Below, piece after piece: positions 1-9,052 of a DNA stretch of 64,000 bases. The notes beneath the pieces are model-generated. The model was not told the DNA's origin, did not search any database, and saw nothing but the letters and a program-made list of their open reading frames with translations. The translations under genes were made by a program, and so were the position numbers. Position 1 is the stretch's first letter; every line of letters starts with the position of its first letter. This stretch comes from Lactobacillus isalae (GTDB taxonomy: Bacteria; Bacillota; Bacilli; Lactobacillales; Lactobacillaceae): positions 992,001 to 1,056,000 of the forward strand of contig NZ_OX443569.1 in the NCBI RefSeq assembly GCF_947539375.1, in the 5' to 3' direction.

Positions 1-291
1 ATCTAATGTCTTAACAACCTGCTTACTATTTAACTCAGGAGCGCCTTTAACTTGTACACTTGCCACATTAGCTTTTGGTGAAATATAGTAACCTAAAGCT
101 AAAATACAGCATAACGAAAAGAAAATTATAAAACCTAAACGAGTTAATAAAGCATGACGTCGCTCAGCTTGTAGTTTAGTCAGTGAGGCAGAGACCCTTC
201 TTTTCTCATTGTTATTAGCTTTATTTTTATAATCAATCCATCCCGATAATTCTTTCTTAGGATCTTTCTTGGTTATTTTCTTTTTGGCCAC
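1..291 (-). CDS. divIB: Cell division protein DivIB/FtsQ, N-terminal part (runs off the window)
   Basis: The 97 visible codons begin with GTG at 291, preceded by a GGAAGTGAGG ribosome binding site. They read as a basic cytoplasmic tail of about 50 residues, one membrane segment (about 53-70, LGFIIFFSLCCILALGYYI) and the start of an extracellular POTRA-like segment (VASVQVKGAPELNSKQV). This layout is that of DivIB/FtsQ, the bitopic divisome protein that works with FtsL and DivIC. It lies 18 bp downstream of murG, the usual order in the dcw cluster. The rest of the protein is outside the window. An ATG two bases upstream is out of frame, so GTG is the start. Confidence 0.85.
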   Translation of the reverse strand, partial: MAKKKITKKDPKKELSGWIDYKNKANNNEKRRVSASLTKLQAERRHALLTRLGFIIFFSLCCILALGYYISPKANVASVQVKGAPELNSKQVVKTLD

Positions 292-309
292 ATGCCTCAC
301 TTCCTTTCA

Positions 310-1422
310 TTATTTATTCTTTATCAAATTTTCCATCACTGAGATAACTTGATCAGATGCATCCGGCACACCTAATCGCTTAGAAGCTTCACTCATCTTC
401 TTTGCATAATTTGTATCTAGCAAAATATGATCAATTGATGAAACAAAGTTATTTGGATTTAGGTCATCTTCTGCAATAACTAAAGCAGCTCCAGCCTTCT
501 CCATATCCATTGCATTCTTCATTTGATGGTTATGAGTAACATTTGGACTAGGAATTAAAATTACAGGAACACCCAAAGCAGTGAATTCAGCTAAACTAGT
601 TGCTCCAGATCTTGCAACAACACATGTCATTTGTGGTAATAAGCCTGGCATATTGTCGATATAAGGAACAATCTTAATATTTGAGCTAATTTCTTTACCA
701 GCTAATTTCTTTTTAACGTCCCCATAATATAGTTGTCCAGTTGCCCAAATAACTTGATAAGGCTTAGTTTCAAGTTCGGATAATGATTTTTCGACAATTT
801 GATTAATTGCTAAAGCACCACGCGAACCGCCGAAGATTAATACTGTTGGCATATTAGGATTTAAATCCCATTTTTTAGCAATATCGACATTTTCTTTATT
901 GAGACCTAGAACTTGCTGAGAACGTGGGTTACCCGTTTTAACTAGTTTTTTCTTTTCTGAAAATTGCTTAGCTGCATCATCAAATGTGTAACAAATTTTG
1001 TCAACATAATGAGCTAAGAACTTATTAGCTAAACCAACAACAGAATTGGATTCATGGATAATAGTTGGGACATGCATCTTAGCTGCTTCATAAACTATCG
1101 CACCTGATACATAACCACCGGTTCCTACGACTACATCTGGCTTGAAGTTTTTAATAATTTGCTTTGCTTCTTTAGTAGCCTTGATGAAAAGCTCAATTGT
1201 TTCAAAATTCTTCAAAGGATGTTTTCGATCAAAACCTTTAATTTTTAGAGTTTTAAAAGGAATACCAGCTGCTGGAACTATCTTAGATTCTAGTCCGCGA
1301 TCAGTTCCGACAAATAAAATTTCATCGTCTGTAACTAACTTACGTTCTTTCAAACGTTCAATCAATGCCATAATTGGGTAAATGTGGCCACCAGTTCCGC
1401 CACCAGAAAAAATTACTCTCAT
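310..1422 (-). CDS. murG: UDP-GlcNAc:undecaprenyl-pyrophosphoryl-MurNAc-pentapeptide GlcNAc transferase MurG
   Basis: MurG adds GlcNAc to lipid I to make lipid II on the inner face of the membrane. The 370-residue protein has the family length, the N-terminal glycine-rich acceptor-binding loop GGGTGGHIYP (residues 7-16), a second glycine-rich stretch (GTGGYVSG) and the C-terminal UDP-GlcNAc-binding region ARSGATSLAEFTALGVP. The start is 1 bp beyond the end of murD, so the two are probably translationally coupled. divIB follows. Nothing is unusual. Confidence 0.97.
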   Translation of the reverse strand: MRVIFSGGGTGGHIYPIMALIERLKERKLVTDDEILFVGTDRGLESKIVPAAGIPFKTLKIKGFDRKHPLKNFETIELFIKATKEAKQIIKNFKPDVVVGTGGYVSGAIVYEAAKMHVPTIIHESNSVVGLANKFLAHYVDKICYTFDDAAKQFSEKKKLVKTGNPRSQQVLGLNKENVDIAKKWDLNPNMPTVLIFGGSRGALAINQIVEKSLSELETKPYQVIWATGQLYYGDVKKKLAGKEISSNIKIVPYIDNMPGLLPQMTCVVARSGATSLAEFTALGVPVILIPSPNVTHNHQMKNAMDMEKAGAALVIAEDDLNPNNFVSSIDHILLDTNYAKKMSEASKRLGVPDASDQVISVMENLIKNK

Positions 1423-1423
1423 T

Positions 1424-2806
1424 TTACTTAGTCTTTAATTCCTTAATAAATTTTACAAAAAAGTCTCCACGTTCTTCAAAAGTATTAAATTGATCCCAAG
1501 AAGCACATGCTGGTGAGAACAAAATAACATCTCCTGCTTCACTCAATTCATATGCCCGTGGAACAGCTTCTTGTAGAGTATTAACAATTACAATATCTTT
1601 AATCCCTGCTTTACGAGCAGCATCAGCTAAAAGATATTTAGTTTCACCGTAAAGTACAATTGACTTTACATGTTTCTTAAACAGTGGAACTAATGAATCA
1701 AACATAAAACCACGATCTAATCCACCAGCAATCAAAACTTCAGGTTCTTTAAATGAAGGAATAGCTACAGTAGCAGCTTCAATATTAGTAGATTTTGAAT
1801 CGTTATAAATCTTACGATCATTGTAAGTCATCACATATTGCAGACGGTGTGTAGCACCTGTAAAAGTACTTAGTGCATATTGAATGTCACTGTCATCTGC
1901 ACCCATCAATTTAGAAATAGCAATTGCTACTAAACAATTTTGTTGGTTATGAATACCTGGGATCTTGATATCGCTGATCTTCATAATCTGATGATCATCT
2001 TTACTTTCAAGATATTCATCACCAATAAAATAATCTGCCATCTTATCTGTTTCTGAAAATGTTTGAACTTTGGCTTTGGTCTTCTTTAATTCTCTATCCA
2101 AAATATCTTTTTGATCAAAGTTAGCAATGAAATAATCATCTTGATCTTGAGATTGAGTAATTCTAAGTTTGGCTTCCACATAATTATCAAAAGTCTTATG
2201 ATAATCAAGATGGACATTATTATAAATATCAACGATAGCTGCTACCTTAGGCTTAATATCTGTTACACCTAGCAACTGGAAACTAGACATTTCTACTACA
2301 AGCAAATCTTTACTAGTTGCTTTTTCAACAACTTCTGAAATTGGTACACCAATATTACCAACTGCATAAGCATGACCACCATTTTTAGATAAATGATGAT
2401 CCATGATTCTCTGAGTAAGCATTACTGTAGTTGTCTTACCATTTGAACCAGTAACACAAACATATGGTGCTTCACTAACATTAAGAGCAATTTCAGGCTC
2501 AGTGATAACTGGAATATCTAATTTTAATGCTTTTTCAACCATTGGATTTTCATAAGGAATACCGGGGTTTTTAACAAGATAATCAAATTTTTCCTCATCA
2601 AAAATCTCTACTGGATGATATCCTGAAATAACTCGAACGCCTAACTTCTCTAATTCAGCAGCTCGATCATCGTTAGATAGATCTTTTTTATCATTTAAGG
2701 TAAGCTTAGCTCCTAATTTTAAAAGCAGTTTAGCTACAGAAAAACCACTTTTTCCTAAACCCAAAATCAAAATATTTTTATTTTCATATGTTTTTATTTG
2801 TTTCAT
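1424..2806 (-). CDS. murD: UDP-N-acetylmuramoyl-L-alanine--D-glutamate ligase MurD
   Basis: This cytoplasmic ATP-dependent ligase adds D-glutamate to UDP-MurNAc-L-Ala. An N-terminal Rossmann fold is visible (ILGLGKSGFS, about 14-23), followed by the Mur ligase P-loop GSNGKTT at 120-126, a central domain ending in THRLQ, and the C-terminal domain with NDSKSTN and IAGGLDRG. The length of 460 is normal. The gene sits 7 bp after mraY and abuts murG in a run of cell-wall genes read leftward. Confidence 0.97.
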   Translation of the reverse strand: MKQIKTYENKNILILGLGKSGFSVAKLLLKLGAKLTLNDKKDLSNDDRAAELEKLGVRVISGYHPVEIFDEEKFDYLVKNPGIPYENPMVEKALKLDIPVITEPEIALNVSEAPYVCVTGSNGKTTTVMLTQRIMDHHLSKNGGHAYAVGNIGVPISEVVEKATSKDLLVVEMSSFQLLGVTDIKPKVAAIVDIYNNVHLDYHKTFDNYVEAKLRITQSQDQDDYFIANFDQKDILDRELKKTKAKVQTFSETDKMADYFIGDEYLESKDDHQIMKISDIKIPGIHNQQNCLVAIAISKLMGADDSDIQYALSTFTGATHRLQYVMTYNDRKIYNDSKSTNIEAATVAIPSFKEPEVLIAGGLDRGFMFDSLVPLFKKHVKSIVLYGETKYLLADAARKAGIKDIVIVNTLQEAVPRAYELSEAGDVILFSPACASWDQFNTFEERGDFFVKFIKELKTK

Positions 2807-2813
2807 TTTAAAA

Positions 2814-3773
2814 TTAACCCCAGATAATTAAATAGATAATACTTCCAATTAAACCAACAATCCAAAAGACAATATCAACTTTCCATTCAGACCATCCAAG
2901 CATTTCAAAGTGGTGGTGAATCGGTGTCATCTTAAAGATTCTCTTTCCAGTAGTTTGGAAAGAAATAACCTGCAAGATAACACTCAAAGTTTCTAACACA
3001 AAGACGATTCCGATTAAAAGTAATGACCATGGACGGTGAAGGAAGATTGATACAGTAGCTAATCCACCACCAAGAGCTAGTGAACCTGCATCCCCCATGA
3101 AAATTTTAGCTGGCTTGTGGTTAAAGATAAAGAAACCAACTAAACCACCGATTACACTCATGGTAAAGATAAGAATAATCCAATTTTTTTCTTGGTAAGC
3201 TATCCAAGCATAAGTAGCATAGGCAATAATAGATAAACCTGTTGCTAAACCATCTAGCCCATCAGATAAGTTAACAGCGTTAGAAAATCCAACTAACCAG
3301 AAAAGTACTAATAAACTGAACAAGAATGAATTTCTTACCATCCCCGCAAATGGAATATATAATTCAAATGCAAAATGATCGCTAAATGCAAGTGCAATAA
3401 TTAAAGCCGCAATAATAATTTGACCCAATAATTTTTGCCATGCTCTTAATCCCAAGTTGCGTTTAAAATACAATTTGATTCCATCATCTAAGAAACCAAT
3501 AATTCCATAGCCTAAAAACGCAATGATTAAAATCCATGCAGTTTTATTAATATCTTTTTGCCAAAGCGCAACCCATAAAGTTGAGATAACACTGGCAAGC
3601 ATAAAGACAACTCCACCCATAGTGGGGGTACCAGATTTTTTCTCATGCCATTTTGGACCTTCATCTCTAATAACTTGTCCCTCATGCTTCATGCGCATAA
3701 AGCCAATAAACAACGGTAAGAAGATAACCGTAAGAGCAAAACTGCTAATGAACGGTATCAAAGAAAACTGCAT
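2814..3773 (-). CDS. mraY: Phospho-MurNAc-pentapeptide translocase MraY
   Basis: MraY attaches phospho-MurNAc-pentapeptide to undecaprenyl phosphate, making lipid I. The 319-residue protein is a polytopic membrane protein of about ten hydrophobic segments. It has the family signatures KSGTPTMGG near the N-terminus, the Asp-rich cytoplasmic loop [27 protein letters not shown], and HHHFE near the C-terminus, which together form the Mg2+ and substrate site. It lies between the division transpeptidase gene and murD, the canonical dcw order. Confidence 0.97.
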   Translation of the reverse strand: MQFSLIPFISSFALTVIFLPLFIGFMRMKHEGQVIRDEGPKWHEKKSGTPTMGGVVFMLASVISTLWVALWQKDINKTAWILIIAFLGYGIIGFLDDGIKLYFKRNLGLRAWQKLLGQIIIAALIIALAFSDHFAFELYIPFAGMVRNSFLFSLLVLFWLVGFSNAVNLSDGLDGLATGLSIIAYATYAWIAYQEKNWIILIFTMSVIGGLVGFFIFNHKPAKIFMGDAGSLALGGGLATVSIFLHRPWSLLLIGIVFVLETLSVILQVISFQTTGKRIFKMTPIHHHFEMLGWSEWKVDIVFWIVGLIGSIIYLIIWG

Positions 3774-3799
3774 TTTGTATTACTCCTTTAACTTTTTTA

Positions 3800-5950
3800 C
3801 TATTTTAAGTTTACAGATAGCTTACTATTTTTATCAATTACTTTTCCAGCTGAAATAGACTGCTTAGTAACTTTCCCTTTTCCGTTAATCGTAATCGGAA
3901 TATCCGTAGTAGTCATAAAGCTGTTAACCTCATCTTCAGTCCAGCCAACCATATTTGGACAAGTAACTTGCCCTCCGGTAAACAAGAAAATTTTAGAATC
4001 AGTATCTTGCTTTACGCCAGCACCAACTGATTGACGACTAACTGTCTTGCCAGTTCCGATAACTTCAACTGAAACTCCAGCATTATTAGCGTCTTCTTTT
4101 GCTTTTTCAACGCTTTTACCAGTTAAAGCTGGTACAGACACTTTTTCATTAACTTTTGCCGAAGAATCTGAAATTGAAATCAAACGATTCATAATTGGCT
4201 TAAAGATAGAAGAAAGAATCGTTTCTGCTGGCTTGGACATCTTTTGTGGTTGTTTCATGGTTAAATAAACACAATATCTTGGATTATTAGCAGGAGTTAC
4301 TCCAACCACTGAGAAAATATAATTATTATCCCCTGTTAAATAACCACCATGAGGTCCTGCAATTTGAGCGGTACCAGTTTTTACTGCAATACTCTTTCCA
4401 GGCATTTTGTAAGCCGCTCCAGTACCATAGGAAGCATTAACAACATCCTGCATACCTTTCAGTACTGCCTTAGCGGTCTTAGCGGAATAAATAGGCTCAC
4501 CAACCTTTGTTCGGTGGAATTTTTCGACTACCTTACCTGATGGAGAAACTATTTTTTCAACAAATTGCGGTTTCACCATTTGGCCGTTATTTGCCAAAGC
4601 ACTATAAGCCTGCATCATTTGCATTGCATTAACGTTAACACCCTGTCCAAATGCAGTAACTGCTTGATTCAAAGGCGTTGAAAAGTTTAAAATCCCAGCC
4701 GTTTCTCCAGGAAGTGTTACTCCCGTCTTTTTACCAATTCTGTATTTATTCAAATATTCTTTCCAAGTCTTTGCTCCCATCTTTTGTTCTAGCTTTACAA
4801 AACCAACATTACTTGATCTAGGAAAAGCCTGACTAAATGGAATCGTTCCCCAACCACTATTATTCCAGTCGTGGATTGTTGAACCCTGAACTGTTACTGA
4901 TCCAGACTTGTATTGTTCGTTAGGATTATAATTGCCACTTTGAATAGCACTTGAATAAGTCAAGACTTTAAACACAGAACCTGGTTCATATGAATCTTGA
5001 ACTAACATATTTCGCCATGAAGTATCCAAACCCTTTTTAGTTTGAGGATTAAAAGTAGGACGCTGGGAAGCAGCTAAAATTTTACCAGTCTTAATATCTT
5101 CTACAACTGCTGTTAGTGCTTTAGGCTTATATTTATCTTGAACTTGCGACATTAAAACTTCTAGATAAGTTTGCAATCTTGAGTCAAGTGTTAAGTAAAT
5201 ATTATCTCCATCTTTTGTTGCTCGAGCATTCTTCTGGCTATTAGGCAATTGATAGTTTTCAGCATCTACAAATGCTTCACGATAACCATCTTTACCAGCT
5301 AATTGCTTATTAAAATAAGCTTCAATTCCCATTGTCCCCACTAAATTACTAGTTCCTTGACTCTTTTGTGGTTGAGCCAGACCAATAATGTGAGAAGCAA
5401 AATTTCCATTTGGATAAAGGCGAGATGGGGTTTCAATAAATTTAATTCCTGGCAACTTCATATCTTCAATTCTATTCTTTTGAGATAAAGTCAAACCAGT
5501 ACCAGCCGAACCAAATTCAACCTGAAAAGCCTTATGTTTAGGAGTTAAATATGAATATATTTTTTCTTCACTTAATGGAAGTACTTCAGCCAATTTTTGT
5601 GCTGTTTTGCGCTTATTAGTAACATACATTGGCTTATTATGGTAATCAATAGAACTCTTATCTAAAATTGCATACACGGTAAACACATGAGCATCTTCTG
5701 CAAGAGTTAAACCATTCTTATCATAAATAGTTCCTCGAGTTGCCTTTAAGACTTCATTTCGACGGTATATTTGATTTACACGCTTATTCAAATCTTCACC
5801 GGCAACTTGATTTGAAATTCCTATATATAAAAATCTACCTATAAATACAAGAAAAACCAAAGCCAAGACTAGCTGGAGGATTCTCCCCACCGTAAAGCGG
5901 TAGCCGTGGGCTTTGGATCTATTTCTATTTAAGTTATTAAACTTTTTCAT
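3800..5950 (-). CDS. Division-specific class B penicillin-binding protein (FtsI/PBP2B type) with PASTA repeats
   Basis: This is a septal transpeptidase that cross-links peptidoglycan with FtsW. The 716 residues contain a short cytoplasmic tail, one membrane anchor (about 24-45), a PBP dimerisation domain, and a transpeptidase domain with all three catalytic motifs: SVFK 325-328, SSN 379-381 and KTGT 524-527. Two C-terminal PASTA repeats follow (from about 600 to the end), as in Firmicute PBP2B/PBP2x. Its ATG overlaps the ftsL stop codon by one base (TAATG), which suggests coupled translation. The product is often called PBP1, PBP2B or FtsI in this genus, so no symbol is assigned. Confidence 0.95.
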   Translation of the reverse strand: MKKFNNLNRNRSKAHGYRFTVGRILQLVLALVFLVFIGRFLYIGISNQVAGEDLNKRVNQIYRRNEVLKATRGTIYDKNGLTLAEDAHVFTVYAILDKSSIDYHNKPMYVTNKRKTAQKLAEVLPLSEEKIYSYLTPKHKAFQVEFGSAGTGLTLSQKNRIEDMKLPGIKFIETPSRLYPNGNFASHIIGLAQPQKSQGTSNLVGTMGIEAYFNKQLAGKDGYREAFVDAENYQLPNSQKNARATKDGDNIYLTLDSRLQTYLEVLMSQVQDKYKPKALTAVVEDIKTGKILAASQRPTFNPQTKKGLDTSWRNMLVQDSYEPGSVFKVLTYSSAIQSGNYNPNEQYKSGSVTVQGSTIHDWNNSGWGTIPFSQAFPRSSNVGFVKLEQKMGAKTWKEYLNKYRIGKKTGVTLPGETAGILNFSTPLNQAVTAFGQGVNVNAMQMMQAYSALANNGQMVKPQFVEKIVSPSGKVVEKFHRTKVGEPIYSAKTAKAVLKGMQDVVNASYGTGAAYKMPGKSIAVKTGTAQIAGPHGGYLTGDNNYIFSVVGVTPANNPRYCVYLTMKQPQKMSKPAETILSSIFKPIMNRLISISDSSAKVNEKVSVPALTGKSVEKAKEDANNAGVSVEVIGTGKTVSRQSVGAGVKQDTDSKIFLFTGGQVTCPNMVGWTEDEVNSFMTTTDIPITINGKGKVTKQSISAGKVIDKNSKLSVNLK

Positions 5951-6312
5951 TAACGGACATTCCTAATGTTACTCTCAACCAAGTGCAAGCCTTGATCACG
6001 AGCAATTTTATTAATTCTAGTAGTTGACGTTAATTCACCAATCTCCTGACGAAGATCAGTGTTATGACTTTTTTGAGAAATTATTGTTTGCTCAACATTT
6101 GCTAACTGATGCTGTGCACTAGTAGCAGAAATGCTGGCTGAAACCAATAAGATCATTAATCCTAAAGTAATGAGTGAACCTAGAACGACTAAACTTTTTT
6201 CGAATGCTGTCCAAGGAACGCTTTTGGGATTAAGAACAATTGCTTTCTTTGGCTGCTCAGTCTGCTGTTGACTTTGTTGATAATTTAAATTTCTTGCTGA
6301 GCTATCAGCCAT
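5950..6312 (-). CDS. ftsL: Cell division protein FtsL
   Basis: This 120-residue bitopic protein is placed by context and architecture: a basic, Gln/Pro-rich cytoplasmic tail, one membrane segment (about 40-64, LVVLGSLITLGLMILLVSASI), then a leucine-zipper-like coiled coil (ANVEQTIISQKSHNTDLRQEIGEL) ending in a region like the FtsL tail (ARDQGLHLVESNIRNVR). FtsL forms a complex with DivIC and DivIB at the septum. Sequence conservation in this family is weak. The position between rsmH and the division PBP is diagnostic. Confidence 0.92.
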   Translation of the reverse strand: MADSSARNLNYQQSQQQTEQPKKAIVLNPKSVPWTAFEKSLVVLGSLITLGLMILLVSASISATSAQHQLANVEQTIISQKSHNTDLRQEIGELTSTTRINKIARDQGLHLVESNIRNVR

Positions 6313-6340
6313 TTTCTTCTCCTTAAATTTTAACTAAAAA

Positions 6341-7288
6341 CTATAATTTCTCTGCAACCCTTAACTTGGCACTGTGTGAGCGGTTATTTTCCTCTAATTC
6401 ATCACTACTTGCCATGATAGGTTTGCGACTAACCAGCCGCAATGTTGGTTTACTGTCAGCCGGAACCATCGGCATTCCCCGTGGTATCTCGACTTCAGAA
6501 TACTTCTTAAAGATCTTTTTGACGATCTTATCTTCATGAGACTGAAAAGTAATTACGCTAATTCGGCCACCCGGCTTCAATAGCTTAATTGCCTCTTCAA
6601 GAGATTCTTGCAATACACCTAATTCGTTGTTAACTGCAACTCGAATTGCTTGAAAGCTCTTCTTAGCAGGATGCCCTCCACTTCGTCTTGCATATGCTGG
6701 AATCGCATCTTTAATCACATCAACTAAATCAAATGTAGTTACAATAGGTTTTTCTTTTCTTCGATCAACTATCTTTCTAGCGATCTGACGAGAAAACTTC
6801 TCATCCCCATACCTATATAAAATGTCACTTAGTTCTTTTTGAGACCAAGTATTGACTATTGTATAGGCATCTAACTCTTGGCTTTGGTCCATCCTCATAT
6901 CTAATCGTGCATCAAACCGATAAGAAAAACCACGTTCAGGTTGATCAAACTGCGGAGACGAAACTCCAAGATCGTAATAAATACCATCTATTCCATCTGA
7001 AATTCCCAGCTCTACCAGATTTTCTTTCAAATGACAGAAGTTATCATGAACCAACATTAATCTTGGTTCAGCTCCTGGTTTCAATTTCTCAGCAAAACTC
7101 TCTTTTGCCATCGAAATTGCATATTCATCTTGATCAAATCCAATAACAGTTCCTCTGTTCAATTTACTGAGTAAATATCGAGCGTGACCACCACCACCAA
7201 AAGTTGCGTCAACATAAAGACCATCATCTTTTGGATTTAAATTGTCTATTGTTTCGTGCAAAAGCACGCTTTTATGCTTGAATTTCAT
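6341..7288 (-). CDS. rsmH: 16S rRNA (cytosine1402-N4)-methyltransferase RsmH (MraW)
   Basis: RsmH uses S-adenosylmethionine to methylate N4 of C1402 in the ribosomal decoding centre. The 315-residue protein has the expected length, a glycine-rich SAM motif near the N-terminus ([14 protein letters not shown]), and conserved blocks [25 protein letters not shown] and [11 protein letters not shown]. It follows mraZ by 6 bp and precedes ftsL, the standard order. Confidence 0.97.
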   Translation of the reverse strand: MKFKHKSVLLHETIDNLNPKDDGLYVDATFGGGGHARYLLSKLNRGTVIGFDQDEYAISMAKESFAEKLKPGAEPRLMLVHDNFCHLKENLVELGISDGIDGIYYDLGVSSPQFDQPERGFSYRFDARLDMRMDQSQELDAYTIVNTWSQKELSDILYRYGDEKFSRQIARKIVDRRKEKPIVTTFDLVDVIKDAIPAYARRSGGHPAKKSFQAIRVAVNNELGVLQESLEEAIKLLKPGGRISVITFQSHEDKIVKKIFKKYSEVEIPRGMPMVPADSKPTLRLVSRKPIMASSDELEENNRSHSAKLRVAEKL

Positions 7289-7294
7289 AATTTT

Positions 7295-7726
7295 CTATAA
7301 CTCGATGTCATCCAAGTCTTCTGCGATATCGTCATAGTTTTCATTGGCTTCTTCCGAGAAATCATTCCAGCGTTCTGCTGACCAAATTTCAATTCGGTCG
7401 GAAACACCAACAATCACACATTCCTTAATGAGTGCGGCATGCTCTTTCAGTGTCATGGTCAGATTAACACGTCCTTGCTTGTCGAACTCACTCTCCATCG
7501 CACCTGAGTAGAAAAGTCGCGTAAATTTACGCGCACTTCTCTTCGTCAGTGGAAGTTTGGCTAACTTAGCCTCAATTTTTTGCCATTCTTCAATTGGATA
7601 GCCAAAAATACAGCCTTCCATTCCACGAGTAAATACCATCTTATCACCAATCTCGTCTCTAAATTTGGCCGGTATAATTAGCCGCCCCTTGCTGTCGAGA
7701 TTGTGATGATACTCGCCCATGAACAT
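7295..7726 (-). CDS. mraZ: Transcriptional regulator / cell division locus protein MraZ
   Basis: MraZ is an AbrB-like DNA-binding protein, usually the first gene of the dcw cluster and its autoregulator. The 143-residue protein has two SpoVT/AbrB-type repeats, each with a conserved DxxGR core (HHNLDSKGRLIIPAKFR near the N-terminus, FDKQGRVNLTMTLKEHA in the second half). A GGGGG ribosome binding site lies 7 bases before the ATG. Direct GTGG repeats upstream (separate entry) match the kind of operator bound by this family. Confidence 0.96.
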   Translation of the reverse strand: MFMGEYHHNLDSKGRLIIPAKFRDEIGDKMVFTRGMEGCIFGYPIEEWQKIEAKLAKLPLTKRSARKFTRLFYSGAMESEFDKQGRVNLTMTLKEHAALIKECVIVGVSDRIEIWSAERWNDFSEEANENYDDIAEDLDDIEL

Positions 7727-7756
7727 GGTCTAGCCCCCTTTCCAATGAATAATTTA

Positions 7757-7780
7757 CCACACTTCCCCACTTTCTACCAC
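7757..7780 (-). promoter_or_regulatory. Probable MraZ operator: three GTGG direct repeats at 10-bp spacing
   Basis: On the minus strand, GTGGTA, GTGGGG and GTGGTA begin at exact 10-bp intervals (the complementary CCAC starts at 7757, 7767 and 7777). MraZ proteins are known to bind short G-rich direct repeats with helical spacing upstream of their own gene, so autoregulation is likely. The assignment rests on pattern and position only. Confidence 0.7.
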
Positions 7781-7812
7781 AAGTTTTACACTTTTTATTT
7801 AGATATTCTGTT

Positions 7813-7840
7813 ATTTTATGATAATTAAAATTTTATTCAA
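7813..7840 (-). promoter_or_regulatory. Candidate promoter of the mraZ (dcw) operon
   Basis: On the minus strand, TTGAAT (7835-7840) is followed after 16 bp by TAAAAT (7813-7818). It would start transcription roughly 30 bp before the GTGG repeats. It lies directly after the DUF3397 terminator hairpin. Both elements are imperfect, so the call is tentative. Confidence 0.4.
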
Positions 7841-7848
7841 AATAAAAT

Positions 7849-7871
7849 GCCCTTATCTCAAGGATAAGAGC
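7849..7871 (-). terminator. Rho-independent terminator after the DUF3397 gene
   Basis: The minus-strand arms GCTCTTATC and GATAAGGGC (one G-U pair) close a 5-base loop and are followed by a T-rich tract. The hairpin lies 35 bp beyond the DUF3397 stop codon and insulates the mraZ promoter. Confidence 0.75.
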
Positions 7872-7905
7872 ACTTTAAGTTTTTATAAAAATTGTGGGGA
7901 GTTCG

Positions 7906-8241
7906 TTATAATAAGAGCAAAATTAGAAGACCAACATACCAAACAATTGATGAAGCGGCTAAATAATGCCACAACATACCAAAAGTTTTTCCGACAGAAA
8001 TATTTTTATTTTTGACAGCCGTATAAACTGACACGATTACTACCAAAATAAAGTATAGTAGAAATCCATAAGGTAAAAAGGATGGTTGCTTTGTTTCTTG
8101 CGTTAACAACTGGCAAGCAACAATAAAGAAAAATGGTAAAATATCATAACCGCTAAATTGTGCTTTAGGAAATAGTTTAACTAAAAAAGCAGCAACCACA
8201 ATTCCACATAATGGAATCAAAAAGATAAGCAAAAAATTCAT
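7906..8241 (-). CDS. DUF3397 family membrane protein
   Basis: This is a 111-residue, very hydrophobic protein with about four membrane segments and a short polar stretch near the middle (TAVKNKNISVGKTF). I recognise it as the DUF3397 family, which lies just upstream of mraZ in lactobacilli; no function is known to me. It has its own good terminator. It is divergent from the small DUF4044 gene, with about 100 bp of shared upstream DNA. Confidence 0.75.
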   Translation of the reverse strand: MNFLLIFLIPLCGIVVAAFLVKLFPKAQFSGYDILPFFFIVACQLLTQETKQPSFLPYGFLLYFILVVIVSVYTAVKNKNISVGKTFGMLWHYLAASSIVWYVGLLILLLL

Positions 8242-8339
8242 GAAAGACCTCCAATAAGTTTATTTTAAACTATTTCAATTAAATATAAAATTATAATTAA
8301 AATCATGGTACACTAGAATTATTAATTTAGGAGGGACAC

Positions 8340-8468
8340 ATGAGAAAACGTAAGAAAAAATCTGGATTTCAAAAATTAACTATTGTTATGGCCTGGTTCA
8401 TGGCAGTTATTACCCTTCTTGGTGTAGTAGCTACTGCTCTAATTGGAACTGGTGTCTTTCAGTTTTAA
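8340..8468 (+). CDS. DUF4044 family small membrane protein (42 aa)
   Basis: This short gene starts with ATG at 8340, 6 bases after a GGAGGG ribosome binding site, and ends at TAA 8466-8468. The product has a lysine/arginine-rich start (MRKRKKKSGFQKL) followed by a single membrane segment and ends in GTGVFQF. This matches the small DUF4044 proteins encoded near mraZ in lactobacilli. It is probably a one-pass membrane peptide with a cytoplasmic basic tail; its role is unknown. It is convergent with mreD, with a palindromic terminator between them. Confidence 0.8.
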   Translation: MRKRKKKSGFQKLTIVMAWFMAVITLLGVVATALIGTGVFQF

Positions 8469-8487
8469 AATATTTTGCATGTTAAAA

Positions 8488-8509
8488 GGAGTCGCGATAT
8501 CGCGACTCC
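8488..8509. terminator. Bidirectional terminator, perfect 22-bp palindrome
   Basis: GGAGTCGCGAT is followed directly by its reverse complement. A-rich sequence on the left and T-rich sequence on the right give U-tracts on both strands. It serves both DUF4044 (plus strand) and the mreBCD genes (minus strand). Confidence 0.85.
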
Positions 8510-8518
8510 TTTTTTGGT

Positions 8519-9052
8519 TTAAAAATAATATTCTTTTTTCAAAAATGGATACTCTTCTGCAAGTTTTACCCAGAACCAATAAGTACATAAGACTAAAATC
8601 AAGCACCACAATAAATTAGATAAAATACTGCGTGAAAAACTAGCAAAAGATAATTGAATTAAACCTACTAAGTTCAACATCAAGAAAACATAAACACTTA
8701 CACAGAAATAAGTAACTAAACAAATTAATAAGCGAAACCAAAATACCTCTGGTAAAAATCTAGCGCTTTGTTGAAGAAGAAAGCAAATCAAAGGAAAAGC
8801 AACAGTATAGATTCCAATTATTCCTAAATAGTAAAGATCTGCTATTACTCCTAATCCCAAACAAAGCCAGATATTCGCGTCATTTTTATCATCACATAAT
8901 GCTATTAAAGTAATTCCAATAACTGTTAACCAACAGCTTCCAGAAAAACTTTGATGAAAAATAAAAGTCTGTAAATTAAAGGCTAATACTCCATCTAAAA
9001 TTAGTGCCATAAATAAGGCAATGGCAACATACCATCGACGTAATTCTGCCAT
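8519..9052 (-). CDS. mreD: Rod shape-determining protein MreD
   Basis: MreD is the polytopic membrane partner of MreC in the elongasome, which directs lateral wall synthesis. The 177-residue protein has five to six hydrophobic segments and the usual size. Its start overlaps the mreC stop codon by one base. Sequence conservation of MreD is low; the assignment rests mainly on hydrophobic pattern and gene order mreB-mreC-mreD. Confidence 0.93.
   Translation of the reverse strand: MAELRRWYVAIALFMALILDGVLAFNLQTFIFHQSFSGSCWLTVIGITLIALCDDKNDANIWLCLGLGVIADLYYLGIIGIYTVAFPLICFLLQQSARFLPEVFWFRLLICLVTYFCVSVYVFLMLNLVGLIQLSFASFSRSILSNLLWCLILVLCTYWFWVKLAEEYPFLKKEYYF

Noticed and set aside
7818-8015. Plus-strand 65-codon ORF between mraZ and DUF3397
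   Set aside because: It overlaps the terminator and the C-terminal part of DUF3397 in antisense and has no ribosome binding site.
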